A DNA stretch of 64,000 nucleotides from Rhodococcus sp. SBT000017 (GTDB lineage Bacteria; Actinomycetota; Actinomycetes; Mycobacteriales; Mycobacteriaceae), in assembly GCF_003688915.1 (NCBI RefSeq), contig NZ_REFU01000001.1:3658001-3722000 (forward strand), given 5' to 3'. A program made the translations under genes and the position numbers. Shown piece by piece: positions 1 to 7,840 of the stretch. Position 1 is the stretch's first letter. Every line of letters starts with the position of its first letter. The notes under the pieces are model-generated. The model was not told the DNA's origin and ran no database searches. It saw only the letters and a list, made by a program, of their open reading frames with translations.

Positions 1-519
1 CCTGTCGGCGAATCCGTCGGGAAGATCCGCGGGAGCCACGGCCACGATGCTCTCGTCGTCTACGCCGACGTACTCGAACAGGGTGATGGTGGCGAATTCT
101 GGAACCACATAGATGGGGTAAGTCGGGCCCGCGTCGCGGTAGGCGCGCATTCGGTCTAGGTGATCGTTCTGAAAGAGAACAGTTTTGGTTCCGTCGAGTT
201 CGATCCACTGCGGGAAGAAGATCGTGCCGTGCAGGCGCCGCTTGCCGGGAATGACGTTGACGACGACGGATGTCCCAGTGGGCTCGTTCCATGAGATCTT
301 GTAGACGTCGTCGTCGAGTTGGACCAGATCGACTTGCTGGTCCTTGACCCATCGGCCACCGACCATGCCGGTGTGGATGCGGTAGTCGATCGTCGTGGCG
401 TTTTTGACGTACATCTCGTACTGCCACTTGTTCGCGTACGTGTAGATGAATCGGTGGCCGACGATGCCGCTGAGGTCCTGATTCGGGACCGGATTCTGTA
501 CCGAGGTGTCTGTATTCAT
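1..519 (-). CDS. padC: Phenolic acid decarboxylase (3' end beyond window)
   Basis: Cytosolic, cofactor-free enzyme that decarboxylates hydroxycinnamic acids (p-coumaric, ferulic, caffeic) to 4-vinylphenols. Translating the minus strand from the ATG at 519 gives 173 residues open to the window edge. The sequence follows Bacillus PadC nearly end to end with an offset of 15: Y26 and Y28 (YTY), R56 in GRW, and catalytic E79 in SWNEPTGT match BsPAD Y11, Y13, R41 and E64. The segments [23 protein letters not shown] and [10 protein letters not shown] are family hallmarks. The family is usually 160-180 aa, so at most a few residues are missing. It diverges from a MarR gene at 579, with palindromes in the 59-bp gap. 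Identification is firm; substrate range is inferred from the family. Confidence 0.93.
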   Translation of the reverse strand, partial: MNTDTSVQNPVPNQDLSGIVGHRFIYTYANKWQYEMYVKNATTIDYRIHTGMVGGRWVKDQQVDLVQLDDDVYKISWNEPTGTSVVVNVIPGKRRLHGTIFFPQWIELDGTKTVLFQNDHLDRMRAYRDAGPTYPIYVVPEFATITLFEYVGVDDESIVAVAPADLPDGFADR

Positions 520-526
520 AAGGCCA

Positions 527-555
527 TTTTGTCACAAAACTATGTTTGCGGCAAA
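527..555. promoter_or_regulatory. Two palindromic operator candidates between padC and marR
   Basis: The 59-bp divergent gap carries two perfect short palindromes: TTTTGTCACAAAA at 527-539 and TTTGCGGCAAA at 545-555, with centres 17 bp apart. Both are AT-rich at the ends and resemble each other (TTTG...CAAA). A MarR dimer would be expected to bind such sites and repress padC and itself until a phenolic acid binds. The sites are seen directly; the regulator assignment is inferred from position. Confidence 0.6.
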
Positions 556-578
556 ACTACATGTGAGATCATCGAACG

Positions 579-1022
579 ATGCACTCCTCCGCGATCGAAC
601 TCGGGCGACAACTGGGGCCGCTGCGACGCTCGTTGCTCCGTGCGACCCGCGAGGCCGCGGACTTGCCGGACCTCCCGGACTCGCACGTCGAAGTGATGAG
701 GGCCCTAGCCGATAAGCCGTCGATGAGCCCCGGAGTCCTCGCCGCACATCTCAACCTCGCCCGTTCCACCGTCAGTAACCTGATCAAGGCAATGGTCGAC
801 GCGGGTCTCGTCGAACGATCGATCTCGTCGAACGACCTCCGGGGAGCCAACCTGACGGCGTCGCCGAAGGCCCTCCGTCTCCTCAACGAATACGACGCAG
901 TCAGCTCGCAGGTGCTATCGGACGCACTCGACGAGCTGACCGAGGACAGCCGTCGAGCACTCTCTGCGGCAATCCCTGCTTTGACCGACATCACGGAAAT
1001 CCTCTCTCGCCGATCGTCCTGA
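579..1022 (+). CDS. MarR family transcriptional regulator next to padC
   Basis: A 147-aa winged-helix protein. The recognition region lies around residues 50-75 (MSPGVLAAHLNLARSTVSNL), followed by a wing with the SSNDLRG segment near residue 95, which replaces the usual DxRD wing motif. The C-terminal helix would complete the dimer interface. It starts at ATG 579 and diverges from padC. Phenolic acid decarboxylases in Firmicutes are controlled by PadR-type repressors. Here a MarR protein holds the equivalent position, so a hydroxycinnamate-responsive repressor is the likely role, possibly with autoregulation through the palindromes at 527-555. The ligand is inferred only. Confidence 0.8.
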   Translation: MHSSAIELGRQLGPLRRSLLRATREAADLPDLPDSHVEVMRALADKPSMSPGVLAAHLNLARSTVSNLIKAMVDAGLVERSISSNDLRGANLTASPKALRLLNEYDAVSSQVLSDALDELTEDSRRALSAAIPALTDITEILSRRSS

Positions 1023-1045
1023 GCTCTCGGCTCGGTCAACCGAAA

Positions 1046-1100
1046 GTCCACTCGATGTGACATTGACTGCCGAAAAGTCCACTGAATGTCACATCGAGTA
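1046..1100. repeat. Dispersed palindromic repeat, copy A
   Basis: An intergenic element of about 55 bp. Its left arm CCACTCGATGTGACATTGA and right arm TGAATGTCACATCGAGTA are near-complementary and surround a short CCGAAAAGTCC-type centre. The same structure occurs at 1684-1739 and, inverted, at 32833-32888. Within copies, the arms and the GTGACATT core are better conserved than the edges. It carries no ORF of its own. Confidence 0.85.
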
Positions 1101-1125
1101 CCCGCGAGGGACTCCGTAGTTGGAG

Positions 1126-1620
1126 TCAGGCAACAGTGGTCATGTCGCGCACCAATCGAGGTGTGCGCAGCTGACGAACAGTCGAAAACCAACTGCGTGC
1201 GGGATAAGAAAGTCTGACGACGAAGTAGTTGACGAACTCGATGACTCCGAGGAGCCACACCGCAACGACAGCGAGAGCCGCACCGATCCCGGCGGGAAAC
1301 CATACGACGATGCCCACCAACCCGCCAGCCAGCAACGCGACGTCGACGATTCGACATACCCGGTACACCCCGCGGAGGAAGACGGGCATCGGGTGGTGTT
1401 CTACCCAGGAACGCGCCAGCAGCCAGTAGATACCCGCTTGTACGAGCACGATCAGCAATGGGACAAGGGCGGACCACAACGCGAGACGGTCCTGCTGGTC
1501 GTCGAGCCTCGGTATCGCCATGGTGAGGGCGACCGCCAGGAAGACAGCTGCTGCGGCAAGCTCGCCGAGCCCCAGCGACAGATATCGCCGACGCAGCGCC
1601 TCGCGTCGACCGGCCAACAT
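1126..1620 (-). CDS. Hypothetical integral membrane protein (4 TM)
   Basis: A 164-aa protein with an arginine-rich start (RREALRRRY) and about four hydrophobic segments, near residues 17-36, 46-66, 88-108 and 111-132 (for example AAAAVFLAVALTMAIP and IVDVALLAGGLVGIVVWF). The C-terminus is basic and cytoplasmic (VRQLRTPRLVRD). I recognise no catalytic motif or named family. It stands alone between repeat copies A and B, with no close operon partner, and is transcribed towards the marR terminator region. Codon usage looks native. The function is unknown; the coding call rests on length, GC3 and clear membrane topology. Confidence 0.75.
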   Translation of the reverse strand: MLAGRREALRRRYLSLGLGELAAAAVFLAVALTMAIPRLDDQQDRLALWSALVPLLIVLVQAGIYWLLARSWVEHHPMPVFLRGVYRVCRIVDVALLAGGLVGIVVWFPAGIGAALAVVAVWLLGVIEFVNYFVVRLSYPARSWFSTVRQLRTPRLVRDMTTVA

Positions 1621-1683
1621 GCCGTCAGACTACCGAGCACGGCGGCCGAGACCGATCGGCCGTGCGCTGGTCTCCCTCCGGCA

Positions 1684-1739
1684 GTCCACTCGATGTGACA
1701 TTGACCCCCAAAAAGGCCACTGAATGTCACATTGAGTGG
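1684..1739. repeat. Dispersed palindromic repeat, copy B
   Basis: Same element as copy A: left arm CCACTCGATGTGACATTGA, a CCCCCAAAAAGGCCAC centre, and right arm TGAATGTCACATTGAGTGG. In this copy the arms can form a stem of about 19 bp with few mismatches. It sits between the membrane protein gene and the 3' end of the AraC gene. Confidence 0.87.
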
Positions 1740-1780
1740 CCATGGAAGGCGGGGCGGGGAGGGGAAGGAGTGAGGGACGG

Positions 1781-2650
1781 CTATCGAGTTCGTTGGACTG
1801 GAATCCAGAGTTCTCCCGCTCCCGAGGTCCAGTCGGGGGAGGCTTCGGTGACGGTCAGGATTTCCGGCCCCGGGATCACTTCGTAGGGGTTGGAGGGGAA
1901 CCATTCGCTGAAGGCGTCGGCCCAGAGTTGTTGGAGTGCGGGGGCGAGTGCGGTGTCGCTGCTCGTCTCGAACACCGCCCATGTCGATGCGGCCACGGCG
2001 AGGGTGTCCCAGTCGGATGTTCCAGCCAAAGTGCTTGCAACTGCGAAGTAGTAGTCGAAGAGGCTGCCGTCTTCGCGTTCGGGCTCGAAGCCGTCGCTGA
2101 CGAAGAGGATGTCGGGGAGTTCGGGCAGGTCGGCGAGTTCGCGCAACTTTTCGCCGGTTCCGGGGGCGAGGCTTCGGTGGAATTCGGTCATGGCGGTGTT
2201 CTCGCCGTGAAACCGGAGTGGGATTCGGGTGGTTCTGCCGACGATGTGGAATGCGGGCAGGTCGGTGATGCGGTATCGCATGGTGCTTCGTCCTTCTATG
2301 GTCAGGTGAAATGTCACTGCTTGTCTGGAACTGAGGATGGCTCCGGGTCGGCGTGCTCGAGATGGTGTGATGCCGTGGAGGTCTCGGAAGGCGCGGGTGA
2401 ATGCGTCTGCGGTGTACCCGTATTTGCTCGCAACGTCGAGTACGCCCTGTCCGTCGAGAATGTCGGCTGCTGCCAGTGTCATTCGGCGTTGTCGGATGTA
2501 GTGCGACAGCGGTAGTCCAGCCAGTGCCGAGAACACGCGTCGGAAGTGGTACTCCGATGTGAGGGTGATCCGGGCGAGCTCGCTCGGATCGATCTCGCGG
2601 CCGAGATTGTTCTCGATGTAGTCGAGTGCTGCGTTCCATCGTTCGAGCAT
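1781..2650 (-). CDS. AraC family regulator with GyrI-like effector domain
   Basis: A 289-aa regulator. Residues 1-110 form the AraC/XylS double HTH (ALDYIENNLGREIDPSELARITLTSEYHFRRVFSALAG, then the second HTH with VASKYGYTADAFTRAFRDLHG). The C-terminal ~160 residues are a GyrI/Rob-like small-molecule-binding domain (IEGRSTMRYRITDLPAFHIVG ... YYFAVAS ... WAVFE ... YEVIPGPEI). The ATG at 2650 was chosen because it begins exactly at the AraC domain and has an AGGAAGG ribosome site upstream; the frame runs further upstream without family similarity. Rob-type proteins of this order bind hydrophobic drugs or effectors. The target is unknown. It is tandem with, and downstream of, the XRE regulator. 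Confidence 0.88.
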   Translation of the reverse strand: MLERWNAALDYIENNLGREIDPSELARITLTSEYHFRRVFSALAGLPLSHYIRQRRMTLAAADILDGQGVLDVASKYGYTADAFTRAFRDLHGITPSRARRPGAILSSRQAVTFHLTIEGRSTMRYRITDLPAFHIVGRTTRIPLRFHGENTAMTEFHRSLAPGTGEKLRELADLPELPDILFVSDGFEPEREDGSLFDYYFAVASTLAGTSDWDTLAVAASTWAVFETSSDTALAPALQQLWADAFSEWFPSNPYEVIPGPEILTVTEASPDWTSGAGELWIPVQRTR

Positions 2651-2738
2651 GTGCCGGTGACCTTCCTTTGTTCTGCCCGAAACGATAGGAGCACTGCACC
2701 GATGGAGTCTCGACTTTGCGTGCCGCGAAAGGTCGGAT

Positions 2739-3608
2739 TCAGATCGTGCGTAGGTGCCGCTGCTTCCGATGAGAACGGAAACGGCCGAGTTCGTCCAGCG
2801 CAGACCGAGATTGCGCATCGGCAGGCCGGTAGACGATCAACCGCAGGTCCGGGTCGCCGAGTGGCGTGAGAACATCGAATGTCACGGTCACCGGTCCAAC
2901 GAGCGGATGATGCATGGGTTTGTCTCCCCGGCTGCGCACCGACACTTCTCGGGACTGCCAATAGCGGGAGAATTCTGCGCTGCCTCGCTCGAGTTCGTCG
3001 ATCAAGGCCGCGAGTTCGGCGTCGTGTGAATGGTTCACCCAGGCGGCACGCAGGTCGGCAACTGCACCGCGGACCACATCGTCGCGCGCATCGTAGAAGC
3101 CGTCGAACCGGCTGTCCAGGAAACACATTCGTAGAACATTCCGCTCCGACGCCGGACGTTCGTCGATGTCGAGAAGCAGCGCGGCCATGGTCTCGTTCAC
3201 GGCGAGGATGTCGAGTCGGTGGTTGAGCACCATCGCCGGCAGCGGACCGATGTCGTCGATCAACGCTCCGATGCCGGCGGGCACCTGCTGGGTGGCGGGT
3301 CGCTCGGGTGCGCGATGACCTGCGAGGGTGAACAGGTAGCCGGTCTGATCAGCGGACAGTTTCAGTGCGTTCGACAGTGACTGCACCACCTGGGCGGATG
3401 GCCGAACATCACGTGCCTGCTCGAGCCGTACGAGATAGTCGACGCTCACACCGGCCAGCGTTGCGACCTCCTCACGTCTCAGACCGGGCGTGCGTGACGC
3501 TCCTATCCGAGGTGGCAGGCCGACGTCCGACGGCGCGAGCGCCTCGCGTCGGGCACGCAGAAATGCGGCCAGCTCGTGCCGACCTCGCTGCGGTGGCGTC
3601 GTATTCAC
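2739..3608 (-). CDS. XRE family regulator with MmyB-like ligand domain
   Basis: A 289-aa protein starting at a GTG. The N-terminal HTH_31-type domain (residues ~10-80) contains RTPGLRREEVATLAGVSVDYLVRLEQAR, the signature of this actinobacterial group. Residues ~105-260 form the MmyB-like PAS/ligand-binding region (ILAVNETMAALL, RNVLRMCFLDSRF, VRSRGDKPMHHPLVGPVTVTFD). These regulators typically sit beside and divergent to the oxidoreductase they control, which is the arrangement here: the aldo/keto reductase starts at 3738, 129 bp away. Fatty-acid-like ligands have been reported for the MmyB fold; the effector here is unknown. Confidence 0.88.
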   Translation of the reverse strand: MNTTPPQRGRHELAAFLRARREALAPSDVGLPPRIGASRTPGLRREEVATLAGVSVDYLVRLEQARDVRPSAQVVQSLSNALKLSADQTGYLFTLAGHRAPERPATQQVPAGIGALIDDIGPLPAMVLNHRLDILAVNETMAALLLDIDERPASERNVLRMCFLDSRFDGFYDARDDVVRGAVADLRAAWVNHSHDAELAALIDELERGSAEFSRYWQSREVSVRSRGDKPMHHPLVGPVTVTFDVLTPLGDPDLRLIVYRPADAQSRSALDELGRFRSHRKQRHLRTI

Positions 3609-3737
3609 TCATCCAGGGTAGGCCAGTTCAGCGTGATCAGCCTGGTATCGCTCGTCCCAGGAAGAACACATCCTTCCCGCGGCTCTATGCATCTGTGACC
3701 GTGATCGAGGTAGACGAATCGAGGAGGGGGACAGGAC

Positions 3738-4811
3738 ATGACGCGCATGGACGACTATCGATTGCTCGGACGCTCGGGACTGCGGGTATCACCATTGTCG
3801 TTGGGAACCATGACATTCGGCGACGCCTGGGGGTGGGGTGCCGACGAGAAGGACTCGAAACGCATCTTCGACGCGTATCTCGATGCCGGGGGCAACATGG
3901 TCGATACCGCCAACATCTACACCGACGGCCAATCGGAACGGTATCTCGGCGAGTTTCTCCGTGGCCGACGTGACTCGGTCGTCGTCGCGACCAAGTATGC
4001 GGCGACGCGTGAACCTTCGGATCCCAATGCCGGCGGGGGCGGCAGAAAGAGTCTTCGTGGATCCGTCGAGGCGAGTCTGAAGAATCTCGGGACGGACTAC
4101 ATCGATCTGCTGTACCTGCACGCGTGGGACGGTGTGACTCCGAGCGACGAGGTCATTTCTTCGCTCGGCGAGCTGGTCCGATCGGGAAAGGTTCTCTATC
4201 TGGGCATTTCGGATACGCCAGCGTGGCAGGTCGCGCGCATGCAGACCATTGCCGACATGAGGGGCCGGCCGTCGTTCGCGGCCCTTCAAGTGGAATACAG
4301 CCTGATCGAAAGAACCACCGAACGTGAATTGCTGCCCATGGCAGCAGATCTTGGGCTCGGCGTGATTCCCTGGGCACCGCTCGGCGGCGGAGTGCTGACC
4401 GGAAAGTACACCGCTGCGGACCTCGCGACTCCGGGTTCCGATGCGCCGGCCGGAACTCGACGTGATCATGCGAAGGCGAACGGGACGCTGACCACGCGGG
4501 GGCTCGCAATCGCGGACGCCGTCGTCGAGGTCGCTCGCCAACTCGGCGTGACTCCTGCTCAGGTGGCTCTGGCGTGGACGCTTCGGCATCCGTCCGTCGT
4601 CAGCTCGTTGATCGGTGCGCGCACTCCGGAACAGTTGCAGCAGAACATCTCTGCCCTCGATGTGACCTTCGACGAATCCCACCTCGACACACTGCACGAA
4701 GCCAGCGATATCGACCTCGGGTTCCCGCACGAGTTCCTGATGAGACCCATGGTGCGCGGCGTCACCACCGGCCGTTCCACGGTTCGGCCCCGTCCCATCA
4801 GGACCTGGTGA
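3738..4811 (+). CDS. Aldo/keto reductase
   Basis: A 357-aa NADPH-dependent oxidoreductase of the AKR superfamily, (beta/alpha)8 barrel. The catalytic tetrad is complete: D56 and Y61 (VDTANIY), K86 (VATKYA), H128 (LYLHAWD). The cofactor-binding C-terminal region is present (LIGARTPEQLQQNISAL). The GMTF/SxLxLGTMTFG start is typical of the AKR11/YccK-like group. An AGGAGG ribosome site precedes ATG 3738. It is divergent from the MmyB-type XRE gene, which probably represses it. The substrate (aldehyde or ketone) cannot be told from sequence. Confidence 0.9.
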   Translation: MTRMDDYRLLGRSGLRVSPLSLGTMTFGDAWGWGADEKDSKRIFDAYLDAGGNMVDTANIYTDGQSERYLGEFLRGRRDSVVVATKYAATREPSDPNAGGGGRKSLRGSVEASLKNLGTDYIDLLYLHAWDGVTPSDEVISSLGELVRSGKVLYLGISDTPAWQVARMQTIADMRGRPSFAALQVEYSLIERTTERELLPMAADLGLGVIPWAPLGGGVLTGKYTAADLATPGSDAPAGTRRDHAKANGTLTTRGLAIADAVVEVARQLGVTPAQVALAWTLRHPSVVSSLIGARTPEQLQQNISALDVTFDESHLDTLHEASDIDLGFPHEFLMRPMVRGVTTGRSTVRPRPIRTW

Positions 4812-4823
4812 ACCGTAGAATCG

Positions 4824-5285
4824 CTACTTCGGAGGACATCGAAAGATCATGGGATCACCGTCGTCGACGAGGGTGAATCCGGCACGCTCGAGCACCCGAC
4901 GTGAGGCACTGTTCGCCGGATACACCTGCGCGGCCATCGGGGGACCATACGTGTGATCCTGCGCAAGGTCGAGCAGTTCGCCGGCGTAGCCACGACCCCA
5001 TTCGGCCGGATGCACCCAGTACCCGACCTCGATGTGGTCCGAACGTCGAATCAGACTGAGCAAGCCGACTGGATGTCGATCCTCGTCGGTGCCGATGAAC
5101 CACCTGGGCATGTCCGGCGCTCGGATGTTCTCAGGGTTCAGGGCACGTAGAAACCGTCCATCGAAATAGCATCTACTCCAGGGTTTTCCATCGCCGACCC
5201 ATCGAACGACATCGGGGTCAGAAGCCATCGAGAAGAGGAAGTCGGCGTCGGACGGGACAGCAGGGCGCAGCTGTAGCCGCGTCAC
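4824..5285 (-). CDS. GNAT family N-acetyltransferase
   Basis: A 153-aa protein. The GTG at 5285 overlaps the TGA of the upstream cupin gene (GTGA), which fixes the start and indicates translational coupling; the frame runs further upstream but only as antisense-like sequence within the cupin gene. GNAT features: LRPAVPSDADFLFSMASDP at the start, beta4 IEVGYWVHPAEWGRGYAGELLDLA with the acetyl-CoA pyrophosphate loop (Q/RxxGxG/A form WGRGYA), and the C-terminal ANSASRRVLERAGFTLV. It is the last gene of the srmL-cupin-GNAT operon. The acceptor may be a product of the PheS-like ligase, but that is inference from operon position. Confidence 0.83.
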   Translation of the reverse strand: MTRLQLRPAVPSDADFLFSMASDPDVVRWVGDGKPWSRCYFDGRFLRALNPENIRAPDMPRWFIGTDEDRHPVGLLSLIRRSDHIEVGYWVHPAEWGRGYAGELLDLAQDHTYGPPMAAQVYPANSASRRVLERAGFTLVDDGDPMIFRCPPK

Positions 5286-5656
5286 AACTCGTGGAGCTGG
5301 GAAGTCATCTCCCCACCCACATCCCCGGTGTTGACGGTGCCCGATCGCTCGAACAGTAGAGCGGAGACTTCTTCGACGGCTTTGGGGCAGTGTTCGACGC
5401 CCGCTGGGACCACGTACACGTCTCCGGGGCCGAGAACGACATCGCGGTCGCGAAGCTGGATGGTGAGTTCTCCGCTGTGGACGAAGAACATCTCGTCGGT
5501 GTCGGGGTGTGTGTGCCAAACGAATTCCCCGAGCAACTTGACGACTTTGACGTCATAGTCGTTGACGCTGACGAGTCGATGAGGCTGCCAGGGCTTCTCG
5601 ATCGCATTCAGCGCGTCGGCGACCTTGCGTACCGCGTCGTCCTTGCGCATATTCAC
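5282..5656 (-). CDS. Cupin domain protein
   Basis: A 124-aa single-domain cupin. Motif 1 is visible as EFVWHTHPDTDEMFFVHSGELTI (metal ligands H, H, E) and motif 2 as GPGDVYVVPAGVEHCP (final His ligand). It resembles small mannose-6-phosphate-isomerase-like cupins. It starts at an ATG overlapping the stop of the PheS-like gene (ATGA) and ends in a GTGA overlap with the acetyltransferase, so all three should be made together. The reaction is unknown; such cupins often act as small-molecule isomerases, oxygenases or sensors. Confidence 0.85.
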   Translation of the reverse strand: MNMRKDDAVRKVADALNAIEKPWQPHRLVSVNDYDVKVVKLLGEFVWHTHPDTDEMFFVHSGELTIQLRDRDVVLGPGDVYVVPAGVEHCPKAVEEVSALLFERSGTVNTGDVGGEMTSQLHEL

Positions 5657-6765
5657 AGGTTCTGCCTTTCATCGTCAGCTGATCGACTGTCACGAGGAAC
5701 TCTACCGTCGATCAGCTCGGATGAAGGGCCGATGTGAACAGCTCGATAGACTCTGTCGCGCAGTAGATTTGCCTCACCGTCGGTCATCGTGCGACCGATC
5801 GGCCGCAGCGTCATGCGGATCGACGCATTGACTTGGTCGGCATCGAGGCCGACTCGGACGCGGGCGGCATCGGGCAGATCGTCATAGTGTGTGATGGAGA
5901 GTAGCTCCACGGATTCGAGTAGTTCGCCGTCGACGCTCCGGTGAACCACGACGGAAATGTCGCGGCGGATGGTCGACACCGGGCGCCACGGTTCGAGGTC
6001 GAGCAGCTGTTCTCGAATACGCGGATCTTCAGTGCGGAGAAGTCGGATGTCGTCCAGCCCTTTGTGCAGCATCAACGCGCGGTCCAACCCCATTCCGAGT
6101 GCGAGGCCGGACCACCGATCCGGGTTGAGGTCACTGCGCTGCAACAACTCTGACGAGATCAAGCCGCATTCGGCGAGCTCCATCCAGGCGTCGCCCACGC
6201 GCACGTCGATCTGGTAGCCACCCCGGGTGTACGGATGGTCCGCCTGCACTGCCCTCCACTGGGCGTCCGGCAGGACCGAACGGACAACGGACTCGATCAT
6301 CGCCATCAGATCCACGTCGGTGACGCCCGGACGGGACACCACGCGCCACAGATCGACTTGATGAGGCGCACCGACGTGCATGCGGTCGATGGCGTCGCGT
6401 CGATATACGAGGCCGGGCAGAACGAGAAGCCGATCGACGTCCGATGCGTCGTCCATCTGCTCGAGTATCCATGGGATGTATGCGGATGTGTGACTGCGCA
6501 GCATCACGTCGGGACCGATGTAGCGCGAGTACCGTCGGTCACGGGTGACGGCATCGGCGTCGAAGCCTAGCTTGTCGTAGTTGTCCTGCACGGGTACGAC
6601 GGCACTGAGCCGTAGAACCTCGGTGTCCGTGTTCCACGTGCGTGTGAGATTCTCGACCACAGCGGTCAACAAGAGTTGCATCGCGTGTGCGCCCTGGTTC
6701 GGATCGGTCAGGTCGCGTATCGAGAGATCCTGAATCAGTTGGGAATTGGAGATATAGCTGGTCAT
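5653..6765 (-). CDS. srmL: PheS-related ligase-like protein (SrmL type)
   Basis: A 370-aa homologue of the catalytic core of phenylalanyl-tRNA synthetase, which I recognise as the PheS-related 'mystery ligase' group. It keeps class II features: motif-2-like LLVLPGLVYRRDAIDRMHVGAPHQVDLWRVV, WMELAECGLIS, and motif-3-like SGLALGMGLDRALMLHKGLDDIRLLRTEDPRI. Residues ~275-360 form a ferredoxin-fold anticodon-binding-like domain (RRDISVVVHRSVDGELLES ... RMTLRPIGRTMTDGEANLLRDRVYRAV) normally found at the end of PheT. It lacks the PheS N-terminal coiled coil and there is no pheT beside it. The chemistry is inferred to be amino acid activation or amide ligation outside translation. First gene of a three-gene coupled operon. 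Confidence 0.82.
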   Translation of the reverse strand: MTSYISNSQLIQDLSIRDLTDPNQGAHAMQLLLTAVVENLTRTWNTDTEVLRLSAVVPVQDNYDKLGFDADAVTRDRRYSRYIGPDVMLRSHTSAYIPWILEQMDDASDVDRLLVLPGLVYRRDAIDRMHVGAPHQVDLWRVVSRPGVTDVDLMAMIESVVRSVLPDAQWRAVQADHPYTRGGYQIDVRVGDAWMELAECGLISSELLQRSDLNPDRWSGLALGMGLDRALMLHKGLDDIRLLRTEDPRIREQLLDLEPWRPVSTIRRDISVVVHRSVDGELLESVELLSITHYDDLPDAARVRVGLDADQVNASIRMTLRPIGRTMTDGEANLLRDRVYRAVHIGPSSELIDGRVPRDSRSADDERQNL

Positions 6766-6962
6766 GTGAGGGTCCTTTGCCGATCGACGGATGGGATTTC
6801 CTCGACCGAGTCGGACGTCCGGACTTCAGCTGTGCACTGGGCTGCCCTGACGACCGACACACGGTCGTGGGCAGATAAAGGGCAGTAGGCTGCTCATGAT
6901 CTGGAGACGGTATCGGCACGAACAGTCGTCCGCCATCGAATTTCGCAAGGAGGCCCGGCCAC

Positions 6963-7688
6963 ATGAATCTCGCCGACTACGACGTCCTGAGCTTCGATTG
7001 CTACGGAACGCTGATCGATTGGGAAGCCGGCATTCTCGAGGTGCTCAGGCCATGGGCGCAGCAGGCCGGTTCGCCGTTGTCCGATGACGAGCTTCTCGAG
7101 CTGCACGGCGTCAACGAAGCTCAGGCGCAGCGGGATTCGCCCTCTGCGCTGTACCCTCGGATACTCGCCGACGCCTTCACACGGACCGGTGGCGAGTTGG
7201 GAATATCTGTCTCGGCCGAATGGGCGGACAGGCTCGGGGCGTCCGTTCCGGACTGGCCGGCATTCGAGGACTCGGCCGACGCGTTGTCGTCCCTCGGCGA
7301 GAGCTACAAGCTCGTCATCCTGTCCAATGTGCATCGCGACGGCTTCGCAGGTAGCAACCGCCGGCTCGGCGTGCAGTTCGATGCCATCGTCACCGCCGAG
7401 GACGTCAAGGCCTACAAACCGGCCGACAACCACTTCGACGCGCTCGACGGAGTCCTCGAGACGTTGGGCGTTCCACGGTCACGACTACTCCATGTTGCGC
7501 AGAGCCTGTTCCACGACCACGTGCCGGCGAAACGGCACGGCATCGCTTCGGTGTGGATCGATCGGCGGCACGATCGCCCCGGATGGGGAGCAACGCCGGA
7601 GCCGTCCGAGGAATACAGTGTCGACTTCGAGTTCCCGAGCATGGCCGCATTCGCAGCAGCGGCCCGCGAGGCTCGTTCGGATGCGTAA
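6963..7688 (+). CDS. Haloacid dehalogenase type II family hydrolase
   Basis: A 241-aa HAD hydrolase. Motif I is LSFDCYGTLIDW with nucleophile D12, motif II is ILSNVHRDGF, motif III contains the K of VKAYKPADNHFDAL, and motif IV is close to HVAQSLFHDHVPAKRHGIASVWIDR. The LFHDHVPA stretch is characteristic of the L-2-haloacid dehalogenase-like group, though many members are phosphatases. An AAGGAGG ribosome site lies 7 nt before the ATG. It is divergent from srmL with a 197-bp gap. Substrate unknown. Confidence 0.9.
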   Translation: MNLADYDVLSFDCYGTLIDWEAGILEVLRPWAQQAGSPLSDDELLELHGVNEAQAQRDSPSALYPRILADAFTRTGGELGISVSAEWADRLGASVPDWPAFEDSADALSSLGESYKLVILSNVHRDGFAGSNRRLGVQFDAIVTAEDVKAYKPADNHFDALDGVLETLGVPRSRLLHVAQSLFHDHVPAKRHGIASVWIDRRHDRPGWGATPEPSEEYSVDFEFPSMAAFAAAAREARSDA

Positions 7689-7803
7689 GGTCTCCACACT
7701 GATCGGCTTCCCACTGGAGCGCATCGAGTCTATCGGCAGAGCACCGCGTCGAGTGAAGTACGCGTTCGTCGCCGGCAGTCGACAGTACTCGGTGGCCCTG
7801 GGC

Positions 7804-7840
7804 CGCGGACGAAACCCTGACTTCAGGGTTGTTGTCCGCG
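7804..7840. terminator. Two-part hairpin at the 3' end of the membrane protein gene
   Basis: CGCGGAC at 7804-7810 pairs with GTCCGCG at 7834-7840, and AACCCTGA at 7813-7820 pairs with TCAGGGTT at 7823-7830, giving a nearly continuous 15-bp stem. It overlaps the stop codon (7823-7825) of the minus-strand gene and lies downstream of the plus-strand HAD gene. It is placed to terminate from both sides, although neither side has a strong T-tract. Confidence 0.55.

Noticed and set aside
1452..2699. 415-codon minus-strand frame spanning repeat copy B
   Set aside because: It runs through an intergenic repeat and the out-of-frame AraC gene; the product is Arg/Pro/His-rich without family features.
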